Shown piece after piece: positions 1 through 6,564 of a stretch of 18,795 bases of DNA. Each line of letters begins with the position of its first letter. Position 1 is the stretch's first letter. The position numbers and the translations under genes are program-made. This DNA is from Stephanodiscus triporus (taxonomy: Eukaryota > Bacillariophyta > Thalassiosirophyceae > Thalassiosirales > Thalassiosiraceae), in contig JALLAZ010000279.1 of assembly GCA_036939755.1 (NCBI GenBank), positions 1-18,795 of the forward strand, written 5' to 3'. Under the pieces are notes generated by a model, which searched no databases, was not told the DNA's origin, and saw only the letters and a list, made by a program, of their open reading frames with translations.

Positions 1-115
1 ATGGAACTCTCCACACCGATATTTTGTGCACGGGTGATGGCTGCGCCTGCCAGTTCTACCGCAGAAAAAAGTCCAAGCTGACATTCTTTTGGCACAGTAA
101 AATGTATTTCAATAG
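1..115 (-). CDS. Possible downstream exon of the NUMOD3-repeat gene, cut by the window edge
   Basis: On the minus strand, positions 115 to 1 read open for about 38 codons and run off the left edge. The frame includes a helix-like stretch (LGLFSAVELAGAAITRAQN). It is the same frame that the final, frameshifted NUMOD3 repeat would use, but a TGA at about 122-124 separates them. A TTTTAG just before position 115 could be a splice acceptor. The best nearby donor (GTAAAG, at 152) would give a 37-nt intron, shorter than the other introns here. This may be a real 3' exon, or the former C-terminus of the neighbouring gene after decay. I do not recognise the sequence. Confidence is low. Confidence 0.22.
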
Positions 116-135
116 CTAAAACTCAAAGGAGTCTG

Positions 136-951
136 TTACAGCCCTTCTTTACCTCCCTCATTTTGGCACGTGCCTCTGCGGAGTGCTTCTTTCCTCGTCT
201 TGCTCATATTGGCACGTGCCTCTGCGGAGTGCTTCTTGCCTTTCTTCGCCTTGCTGAGGTTGGCACAGTGCTCTGCAGAGTGCTTCCTGCCCTTTTTCGC
301 CTCGCTCATTTTGGCACGTGCCTCTGCGGAGTGCTTCTTGCCCTTCAGTGCCTTGCTCATATTGGCATGGTGCTCTGCAGAGAGATTTGTGCCCATCTTC
401 GCCTTGCTTATTTTGGCACGTGCCTCTGCGGAGAGCTTCGTGCCCATCTTCGCCTCACTCATATTGGTATGTGCCTCTGCGGAGAGCTTCTTGCCCTTCC
501 TCTTCTCATGACCTGCCTTCTTAGCTGCAACTTTGCATTCATACTTCATTTTCAACTTATGGATCTTTTCTTGATCAGTCGGTGCAAAAGCCAGCTTCAG
601 GTGCTTGAGTATCTTACTGGCAAAATAGCCCACTCCACATGATTCTCTGCAAAATGTCTTGAGAGTATCAGATACATCATTAATAACATCAACCACATCT
701 TGGCATTGCTTTTCAACTGTGCTACTGTTGAAACTGTCAAAGCATGTAATGTGAGTAGTTCTTGAGCTCATGCCAAACTTTTTGCTCATTGGAGAATCGG
801 TATTCACATCAATTTTACTGAGAAAATATTTATCCATATCCAAGGAAGTCCTGGCAAACGATAGAAGCAAATAGTTTACTCCTTCGGAAACAAGTACATT
901 CAAAGCAGTATTGAACAATGCCGACTGCACTTTGCCTTCAATACTCGTCAT
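136..951 (-). CDS. NUMOD3-type repeat protein with a frameshifted C-terminus
   Basis: The ORF encodes 271 aa and starts at an ATG (MTSIEGKVQS). Residues 1-150 are an N-terminal region I do not recognise, with several Cys and predicted helices. Residues 156-240 are five full copies of a 17-residue unit of the form (L/H)SAEARAxMSxAKxGxK, followed by a sixth unit broken near residue 254. This unit matches the NUMOD3 motif, a modular DNA-binding repeat known from GIY-YIG and HNH homing endonucleases; no nuclease domain is visible. The unit near 190 is about 5 nt shorter than its neighbours. The reading frame therefore shifts, and the final residues (ALRRGTCQNEGGKEGL) are an out-of-frame reading of a seventh repeat. 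The gene may be decaying, or its C-terminus may be newly altered. The function is unknown; a nucleic-acid-binding role is inferred from the repeat only. Confidence 0.6.
   Translation of the reverse strand: MTSIEGKVQSALFNTALNVLVSEGVNYLLLSFARTSLDMDKYFLSKIDVNTDSPMSKKFGMSSRTTHITCFDSFNSSTVEKQCQDVVDVINDVSDTLKTFCRESCGVGYFASKILKHLKLAFAPTDQEKIHKLKMKYECKVAAKKAGHEKRKGKKLSAEAHTNMSEAKMGTKLSAEARAKISKAKMGTNLSAEHHANMSKALKGKKHSAEARAKMSEAKKGRKHSAEHCANLSKAKKGKKHSAEARANMSKTRKEALRRGTCQNEGGKEGL
140..486 (-). repeat. 51-bp tandem repeats encoding 17-aa NUMOD3 units
   Basis: About seven tandem copies of a 51-bp unit are visible. On the plus strand each carries variants of ggcacgtgcctctgcggag followed by a pyrimidine-rich half. 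Six copies are read in frame by the minus-strand NUMOD3 protein and the most distal one is out of frame. Because the unit length is a multiple of three and the repeats lack stops in other frames, long shadow ORFs appear on the plus strand at 163-642. Copy-number variation between strains would be expected. Confidence 0.85.
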
Positions 952-1116
952 CTTAGGGCAATGTATTTATTGACAATATATTTATCCATGTCCAAGAAAG
1001 TCCTGGCAAACAATAGGAGCGAACAGTTTACTCCTTTGGAAACAAGTACATTCAAAGCAGTATTAAACAATTCCGACTGCACTTTGCCTTCAATACTCAT
1101 CATCTTAGGGCAATGT
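826..1116. repeat. Tandem duplication (about 139 bp, 152-bp offset) of the NUMOD3 gene 5' end
   Basis: Two diverged copies lie in direct orientation at about 826-964 and 978-1116. They share long identical runs such as gaaacaagtacattcaaagc and actttgccttcaatactc. The first copy contains the start codon and first 41 or so codons of the NUMOD3 gene. The second lies immediately upstream of that start codon and also keeps an ATG and an open frame. Substitutions are scattered, so the duplication is not very recent. Confidence 0.88.
948..1103 (-). pseudogene. Truncated duplicate of the NUMOD3 protein N-terminus
   Basis: This frame encodes 51 aa (start MMSIEGKVQS) and matches residues 1-41 of the downstream NUMOD3 protein closely, for example LFNTALNVLVS and FLDMDKY. 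It then ends in a stop that overlaps the start codon region of the intact copy by 4 bp. It lacks the middle region and all repeats, so it is a partial duplicate. It could be transcribed as a short upstream ORF in the leader of the main gene. No independent function can be supported. Confidence 0.6.
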
Positions 1117-1487
1117 GCATATTTTCCGATTGGAGGAGGAGGGAGGGGACAAGCAGGTCTAGAGTTCCCGTGCAATGCTGCTGATTCATTAAACAAGAAC
1201 AATGAATCCTGCCACCAAGCTTCATCAAGGATTGACACGATCCTCCCGGAGGCGCAATCTTGGAGAGTCTTTCCTCAGGGGCAGTATCCTCCAAGCCCGC
1301 ACAAAAAGCCTTTGTATGTTGCATACGAGTTCATGACGGAAATGAGGTTTCCCCCCAGGAAGAAATGTTGGAAAGTTTGCATAAAATTTCTGCCAAAAAT
1401 GGATCATGCGGATAGTATTTGCACATTCAAAGATTACGTTTTATCTCTGTAACTACCGCTTTATCAAGTCCTGATAGAGTGTCGGTA
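1117..1487 (-). other. Gap with a broken Cys-rich reading frame; no intact gene
   Basis: I see no intact gene in these 370 bases. One minus-strand frame reads FLCGLGGYCP, then a TGA at 1275-1277, then GKTLQDCASGRIVSILDEAWW and onward into the duplicated segment. The Cys/Gly spacing resembles the CxxGYCPxGxxxxxCxxG pattern of GCC2/GCC3-type extracellular Cys-rich repeats. It may therefore be a relic of a secreted-protein gene with one nonsense codon. A second minus-strand frame (1225-1391) is also open after a possible acceptor TTTTTGGCAG. The evidence does not decide between them. Confidence 0.25.
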
Positions 1488-1559
1488 TCAGTAGTAATCA
1501 TCAGAGTAATAAAGAGAAAGAATAAATAGTAGAAACATTGGATTGGGAGATGATCTTAC

Positions 1560-1673
1560 CTGCTTTCTTCTCTTCGTCCTTCTTTTTTGGTTGTGGGACG
1601 AATGCTCTTGATGCGCAACAAATAATGGCATAGGCAAAAGTGTGACAAGAAGCAGCATCAGTCCAGCTGTCAT
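1560..1673 (-). CDS. Possible first exon encoding a signal peptide
   Basis: The minus strand from the ATG at 1671-1673 encodes 38 aa. A strongly hydrophobic stretch (LMLLLVTLLPMPLFVA) is followed by a very basic segment (NQKRRTKRRKQ). This looks like a secretory signal peptide and mature start. The frame then meets GTAAGA right after codon 38, a good donor site, so it could be the first exon of a spliced gene running leftward. Candidate acceptors in 1390-1500 (TTACAG, TATCAG, TTGGCAG) give only short continuations, and the best one (after 1392) would add about 55 residues of unrecognised sequence. It may belong with the broken Cys-rich frame. Function is unknown. Confidence 0.3.
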
Positions 1674-1750
1674 CCTCACTAATCCTGCTGATCAGCTTCT
1701 TGAATGATTGATGACACTTGTGTTGTTTTGTGAAAACATCATCTAGGTAA

Positions 1751-1768
1751 CAATCAACATGTTGATTG
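1751..1768. other. Perfect 18-bp palindrome
   Basis: CAATCAACATGTTGATTG is identical to its reverse complement. It sits in a non-coding gap upstream of the possible signal-peptide exon. It could be a binding site for a dimeric protein or a chance cruciform; nothing else supports either. Confidence 0.5.
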
Positions 1769-1830
1769 AATTGCTTGCTTGATATGACATTGCTACAATA
1801 GATTGCATGTAATTAACATGTCATGCTCGG

Positions 1831-2181
1831 TCACTGCAGCAATTCCAGCATTGAAATTGCTGTTTTCGCCCATCTCTGACTTGATGTGGGCAATGCCAGC
1901 AATGACATTGCTATTACCCCCTCCCCACCTTCGATGTGGACTTTAAATGTTTGGTGCACAATATCACCAGAAGAGTTAAATGCATACGCTTCTACCTCAG
2001 CATGGTAAGTAATGTTGCTTCCGTCTATATGGACTATGTTGACTGCAATGACATTGCTATTTCCCCCTTCCCCACCCTTGATGTGGATTTCGAATGTCTG
2101 GTCCACAATCTCACCAGAAGAGTTAAACTCACATGCAGCACGGTGTGTAATGTTGCTTCTGTCTATATGGACTTGGATCAC
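1831..2181 (-). CDS. Open frame of two roughly 45-residue repeats, no start codon; exon or relic
   Basis: The minus strand is open for 116 codons but has no ATG at its 5' end; a TGA lies immediately upstream of the first codon (GTG). Two copies of one unit are visible: VHIDRSNITHRAACEFNSSG followed by EIVDQTFEIHIKGGEG, and VHIDGSNITYHAEVEAYAFNSSG followed by DIVHQTFKVHIEGGEG. The alternating hydrophobic pattern suggests beta strands, and each NITH/NITY and FNSS element carries a possible N-glycosylation sequon. That would fit a secreted or cell-surface protein, but I do not recognise the family. It could be an internal exon with its acceptor just upstream, or the remains of a larger repeat protein. 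The plus strand is also open across the repeat, but the minus frame looks more protein-like. Confidence 0.35.
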   Translation of the reverse strand: MIQVHIDRSNITHRAACEFNSSGEIVDQTFEIHIKGGEGGNSNVIAVNIVHIDGSNITYHAEVEAYAFNSSGDIVHQTFKVHIEGGEGVIAMSLLALPTSSQRWAKTAISMLELLQ

Positions 2182-2183
2182 TC
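1892..2183. repeat. Two tandem copies of a roughly 140-147 bp unit
   Basis: The segments at about 1892-2040 and 2041-2183 are diverged direct copies, sharing for example caatgacattgctatt, accagaagagttaaa and gtaatgttgct. They underlie the two protein-level repeats read on the minus strand. The copies differ by a small in-frame length change near 1985-2000, consistent with past selection on the reading frame. Confidence 0.8.
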
Positions 2184-2201
2184 AAACAACATCTACAGGA
2201 G

Positions 2202-2918
2202 ATGATGGGGAGGCCATCTTGCCACGAAAAATGTCGAAGGGTGATGATGCGGTGGGACATTTTGTTTGAGGTTGCGGAATTGGAAGGTTTTGGTCAGCTC
2301 AGCAACAACAACAAAAAGAGTGTTTTTTTAATTTCACAGAAAGATTGGAAAATCATGATCAATGTTGTTTGCACTGTCATCAAAAGAGAAGGTCTCTACC
2401 ATATTGGGAGGAGAGCTAAGGGGAAGTGTCTTCAGGACCTGTTCAAGTTCGTCAGAGGCAAGGTCGAGGATGGCGAGTGTTTTTTGACTGCCGTAAAAAG
2501 AAAGTTGCGTGAAGAAACTGGCATGTTCATTGAGGTTGGGAAGCTTCTCCATCCTGAAGTTTACTCACACGTCCACAAAGACATAATTTTGTGGCAATAC
2601 ATGTGTAAGCTTTCGAAGGTTAGTCCCGAACCCAAAGCAGTTCCTACCATTCATTTGGAGCTAGTGTGGGTCATGGCGGAGGAAATGAGTACTTACAAGT
2701 CGCTCCTGCAAATGAATCAATTGTACCACATCTCCAATGGTAAAAGCCTGCATGTTTTAGTCATCAACATTGTTGCTATTGACATTGATGTACAACCCGA
2801 TGACAATTGCAGCGCATTGGTGCTCGCTCGGTATGTCAATCCATCAAGAGCAGATCCTGGTTGTCTGGGGTGGAAGGTTTTCAACAGCGTACTCTTAAGC
2901 TCAAGAGTAGGTACTTAA
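2202..2918 (+). CDS. Nudix hydrolase-like protein with an altered Nudix box
   Basis: The ORF encodes 238 aa, intronless as read. Residues about 50-160 form a Nudix fold. The Nudix box (GX5EX7REUXEEXGU) is seen at G86, E92, R100, L102, E104, E105, G107 and M108, preceded by FVRGKVEDGE in place of the usual FPGGKVEPGE. The box is complete except that the Glu after R100 is Lys101. In E. coli MutT the matching residue (Glu53) is a catalytic acidic residue, while the EE pair that binds metal is kept here. Nudix enzymes hydrolyse nucleoside diphosphates linked to another group. Loss of this Glu suggests altered or lost activity, but that is inference. The first roughly 45 residues are not conserved-looking, so the true start could be one of the internal ATGs. 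Its 3' end faces the ATG16 gene. Confidence 0.72.
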   Translation: MMGRPSCHEKCRRVMMRWDILFEVAELEGFGQLSNNNKKSVFLISQKDWKIMINVVCTVIKREGLYHIGRRAKGKCLQDLFKFVRGKVEDGECFLTAVKRKLREETGMFIEVGKLLHPEVYSHVHKDIILWQYMCKLSKVSPEPKAVPTIHLELVWVMAEEMSTYKSLLQMNQLYHISNGKSLHVLVINIVAIDIDVQPDDNCSALVLARYVNPSRADPGCLGWKVFNSVLLSSRVGT

Positions 2919-3121
2919 GTTTTACGCCAGTTACCAAGTCCCACCAAAGCCACAAGGCAAATCTCATACAAATAGATGAGTGGCAAAGAAGTCAATGAGT
3001 AGTCTTAGGTTATGAAATACTTGGGAAGGGAGAGGAGGATTGGATTCTGCGTACACTGTTCCTGCAAATTTGACAGCGTCTCTGTTGCACACCATTCTCC
3101 AGTCAGGTTGTTGCAGTTGAA

Positions 3122-4906
3122 TTATGCCCATAAAATCAGAACTCCAGATTTGTCAATACTAGCAACTTGTTGTCCGTTGTTCCCCCCCTTTCCCCAAGCT
3201 AGTCCCACTGCCCCGCACTGATGAGAAGACAATCTCTTTTCTAAGTCACCACTTGAAACATTCCACACAAAAATATCTCCACTATCTCCACTCCCGGCAG
3301 CAGCATAGGCGCCATCGGGGCTGAATGAACTTGATGCCTGATTTGTCAAAGTTCGAAAGCCCGGATCGAGAAACGTTTTTATGACGGTGCTTGTCCTTGC
3401 ATCGACTACTTTCAAGGTTGAATCTCTACCATTTGTAAGGATTTCGTTATTATTCCCGGGCTTAAAATGCACTGACGTCACACCCCCATCATGCAGTGAA
3501 GGTATATCTAATACACGGTCTCCTGTCCGTGCATCCCAAAAGCGAATTCCACCTAAAAATAATGCACAAGTTGCAGAAAATAAAAAAGGAGAATTCAAAC
3601 GAACGAAAATAGTTAAGACAACATCGGAACAATTACCATCTAGGTGCCCCGAAACTGCAGAGTTGGTCTCACTGGACACATCAATGCAATTGCTGGTCGA
3701 GCTGTGTCGAAATGTTGTAGTTTGAGTGTAAATATGTCTTGAAATGTCCCAGACGCGCATCGAACGGTCCGCAGAGCCAGTAATGATATATTTGTGACAA
3801 GGAAACAGTCGGACACAAGTTATTTTTTGTGAATGGCCGGCAAGCTGGTGAATCATTCTCTTAGTTTGCTGTTGCCATACTCTGCAGGTCTTATCTGCAC
3901 CGCAGCCACATACTATATCACCTCCAATATCAACACCAATCAAGGGCAGCCTTCCCCCGGCGGAAAATGTTGCTTCCAGTTGTCCGTTACTCGTATCAAA
4001 CACCCTCACAGTAGCATCACTGCTAGCTGTGGCTACACGGTTCAAGTTTGCTCCGTCGTAACGAACGCAACTTGCATCATCACGATGTGCCTTGATTGTA
4101 TAGAGCGGTTGTGATGGCAATACAGCACAAGTCTCACCCCACTGCCTTTTTGGGTTTTCACCTGGATCTTTTGAATTATCGGTGTTAGAGGCGGAGAGAT
4201 TTTTGTCACCGAGCAGACCACGAAACAAGCCACCAATTTGACCTTTCCCCATCTTTGCATACGACCGAAGCATATTCACCTCTTTTTGTTGACATTCTAT
4301 CGTGGTATTCATGTTGTTCAACTGATCAGCCATCCTCTCCTTATCAGAGACTGTTTCGTCCACAAGTCTTTTGTTTAGCTTTGTCACCTCCTCGTTTTCC
4401 TCCTGCAGAGAACGGATCGCATCCTTGAGGCCGTCAATTTGCTTATCGGCCAAACTGGCGAGTGACTTTGAATTCTCCAGCTCTGACTGCAGATGGACAA
4501 TGATTTCATTACATCGAGCCAATTCCGTTCGCAGGTTGGAAATGGTTGCATCCTGTGCAGAATTTTCTTCTCTCGACTTTGACAATTCGTTGGATGCTTC
4601 GATGGCATCGGCTGTGTATTTCACCTCATTTTGTATTCTTTCTCGTAGATCCCCCTGCAGCTTGGCAATCTGTTCACGTAGTCGCGCCTCAACTTTCGTA
4701 GGGGCGCCATTGATGCTCAGTTCTATTGCCTGCTGCTGTTCTGCGACGATCTGCTGCTGCTCGAGGTATTGGCGCTCGAGCCACTCATAGCGTGCTTGGA
4801 GCGAATCGACAAGATTTCGAAGGTAAGCGTTGGAAGAGTGAATAGAAAGAAACGGCAACGTTTCACGACTATTGCGCTGCTGAATTAGGTTGTACAGGTC
4901 GTCCAT
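3122..4906 (-). CDS. ATG16: Autophagy protein ATG16 (coiled coil plus seven WD40 repeats)
   Basis: Two exons: 4906-3637 and 3552-3122. The 84-nt intron (3553-3636, GTAATT...TTTTAG) is a multiple of three without stops, so it also reads as 28 in-frame residues; removing it restores HLDGGIRFWD, a standard WD40 strand (human ATG16L1 has a very similar segment). The spliced protein is 566 aa. Residues 1-35 form a helix with QQRNSRETLPF, matching the ATG5-binding region. Residues about 40-225 are a coiled coil rich in Glu, Gln and Leu. Residues about 265-566 hold seven WD40 blades, with endings such as ATVRVFD, KTCRVWQ, RSMRVWD, GGIRFWD and GVLILWA at the C-terminus. ATG16 joins the ATG12-ATG5 conjugate to direct ATG8 lipidation on the phagophore membrane. 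Length and layout match ATG16L1-type proteins. It shares its upstream region with TAM41. Confidence 0.88.
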   Translation of the reverse strand: MDDLYNLIQQRNSRETLPFLSIHSSNAYLRNLVDSLQARYEWLERQYLEQQQIVAEQQQAIELSINGAPTKVEARLREQIAKLQGDLRERIQNEVKYTADAIEASNELSKSREENSAQDATISNLRTELARCNEIIVHLQSELENSKSLASLADKQIDGLKDAIRSLQEENEEVTKLNKRLVDETVSDKERMADQLNNMNTTIECQQKEVNMLRSYAKMGKGQIGGLFRGLLGDKNLSASNTDNSKDPGENPKRQWGETCAVLPSQPLYTIKAHRDDASCVRYDGANLNRVATASSDATVRVFDTSNGQLEATFSAGGRLPLIGVDIGGDIVCGCGADKTCRVWQQQTKRMIHQLAGHSQKITCVRLFPCHKYIITGSADRSMRVWDISRHIYTQTTTFRHSSTSNCIDVSSETNSAVSGHLDGNCSDVVLTIFVRLNSPFLFSATCALFLGGIRFWDARTGDRVLDIPSLHDGGVTSVHFKPGNNNEILTNGRDSTLKVVDARTSTVIKTFLDPGFRTLTNQASSSFSPDGAYAAAGSGDSGDIFVWNVSSGDLEKRLSSHQCGAVGLAWGKGGNNGQQVASIDKSGVLILWA

Positions 4907-5177
4907 TGTCCCTGGAGAAAGAGGAGATATTATGTGTGTGGCTTAATCGCATGCATCGAGCTTTCGGTGGGTGGGGGAGCGAGGGTCCTGTGTCGGAAGT
5001 TTTTGGAAGCTAGAGTAGTGCACTATTATTATAATAATGGCGGGTTCACCAGGCGCTCCTTGCCGGGCGGCTGGCTTCCCTCATTCCTCCTCCTCTAGAT
5101 AGCTGCCCTACCTGCCTCCTCCTATCCGGATCCCGCGGAGCCGCCCGCCCCGCCCGCCACTCCTTGGCTGATACAGT
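4907..5177. promoter_or_regulatory. Divergent promoter region, ATG16 (-) and TAM41 (+)
   Basis: These 271 bp separate two start codons facing away from each other, so both promoters and 5' leaders must lie here. The ATG16 side holds GT-rich sequence and the TAM41 side a pyrimidine-rich, GC-rich stretch (cctcctcctctagatagctg and gccgcccgccccgcccgcc). No clear TATA box is seen. Confidence 0.6.
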
Positions 5178-6491
5178 ATGGTGCGCTTATCATCCTCGTT
5201 GCGCATCAATCATCATGGACATCGTCGAATTCACACTTCCATCCATCACCAATCGGCTAAAGGAGGGAAGAATCATCGGCGCAACCGTACTACGGCCGCC
5301 GGCAATATCACCGCACAAATAACATCCAACGAAGAGCTTGCGGCGATTGCCCATCAATTTTCGCCTGGAATTGATTATGCATTTGGGTATGGTTCTGGGG
5401 TCTTCCACCAAAAATCTCGCGACAATACAAATCCAGGTATGATCGACATCATACTTGCAGTAGACAATCCCCGTGCCTGGCATGAACGCAATCTGCAACG
5501 ACATTCTGGCCATTACTCTTTGATGGCCCGCTTGGGGGGGGCGTATTTTGTCACGTGGTTGCAAGTGAACTTTGGAGCAAGGCTGTATTTCCATCCATTT
5601 GTGAACATGAACATAAATTTGGATTATAGTAAGAATGCTGCAAATCCACAACCAAATGAGTATGAAAACCAAACCAAAATCTCGAAGTCAGTCACTATCC
5701 GAAGGCAAGTGAAGTATGGGGTGGTCTCAAGTGATGACTTGATTCAAGATTTAGTAAATTGGGACTATCTGTATCTAGCAGGTCGTATGCATAAACCTAC
5801 TGTTTCTATTGAATTGACACCTATGTCAGGTTGCTCAGATGAGGGACAAGCCGTCTCAATGAAAACAAAGCATAGGGCGCACGAGATTGATGATGCTCAG
5901 CGAACAAATCTCCTATCAGCAGTTTCAGCTTCATTACTACTCCACAGTGCATTCAATAATCACCAATATCCCTCTTCACTACATTCGATTCCGACGAGCA
6001 AATTGTACAATACCATTGCGGGTCTTTCGTACACAGGCGATTTTCGCATGCAAACTGGTGCCGAAGACCCAAATAAGATCGACAAGTTGGTGGAGACACC
6101 AGGGATGATGGAACGTTGGGGTGAAAAGTATTCAGATACGATAGAAAGCTTGCAGAGCTTGGGATTACTCAGTGTGATGAATGACATCCAATCAAATCGC
6201 CTTGAAACTAGTTTAACTGACATGGCCATTCGGAAACGTTTGGTCCAAAATCTTCCACGACGACTGCGCAATCATTCTGACTTAATAGTTGGTAGCCAAG
6301 ATAGTCCGGAATCAATCTTGCGCGGTGGTTTAGTTCTTCGTCAAGAGCTGGCCAAAATTGTATCGCCTGCAGCAAAGAGTCAAAGCATGAAAGGTTTATT
6401 TACGGCAGGTGTTGTAAGGAGTTGGAAGTATGCTCTCGCCAAATTTTCAAAGGGCAGACTACGAAAATTCAAGGCTGAGAAGAGAGGTTGA
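5178..6491 (+). CDS. TAM41: Mitochondrial phosphatidate cytidylyltransferase TAM41
   Basis: A single exon of 437 aa. TAM41 converts phosphatidate and CTP to CDP-diacylglycerol at the matrix side of the mitochondrial inner membrane, the first step toward cardiolipin. Conserved family motifs are present in order: FGYGSGVF (69-76), a nucleotidyltransferase-like Asp after MID (D90), AWHERNLQRHSGHYS (100-114), KYGV (179-182) and DLVNWDYLYLAGRMHKP (191-207). The first 45 residues are rich in Arg, His and Ser with almost no acidic residues (MVRLSSSLRINHHGHRRIHT), as expected for a mitochondrial presequence. The first ATG of the frame was chosen because this presequence begins there. The C-terminus ends in a basic stretch (KGRLRKFKAEKRG). 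Length is similar to or slightly above fungal and animal relatives. The 3' end lies only 73 bp from that of the TPR gene. Confidence 0.92.
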   Translation: MVRLSSSLRINHHGHRRIHTSIHHQSAKGGKNHRRNRTTAAGNITAQITSNEELAAIAHQFSPGIDYAFGYGSGVFHQKSRDNTNPGMIDIILAVDNPRAWHERNLQRHSGHYSLMARLGGAYFVTWLQVNFGARLYFHPFVNMNINLDYSKNAANPQPNEYENQTKISKSVTIRRQVKYGVVSSDDLIQDLVNWDYLYLAGRMHKPTVSIELTPMSGCSDEGQAVSMKTKHRAHEIDDAQRTNLLSAVSASLLLHSAFNNHQYPSSLHSIPTSKLYNTIAGLSYTGDFRMQTGAEDPNKIDKLVETPGMMERWGEKYSDTIESLQSLGLLSVMNDIQSNRLETSLTDMAIRKRLVQNLPRRLRNHSDLIVGSQDSPESILRGGLVLRQELAKIVSPAAKSQSMKGLFTAGVVRSWKYALAKFSKGRLRKFKAEKRG

Positions 6492-6564
6492 ATAGTTGAC
6501 AATGAGGCTGTACTTTAGTTAGACTCCTGAAACGATACATCCTCTACGAATTATTTTTATCCGA

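Noticed and set aside
163..642. Long plus-strand ORFs across the NUMOD3 repeats
   Set aside because: They are shadows of the 51-bp tandem repeat, whose length is a multiple of three; the minus-strand reading gives the known NUMOD3 motif.
1275..1277. A second selenocysteine codon (minus-strand TGA after GGYCP)
   Set aside because: The position aligns to a variable residue of a Cys-rich repeat rather than a redox Cys, the flanking gene is incomplete, and I see no SECIS candidate downstream.
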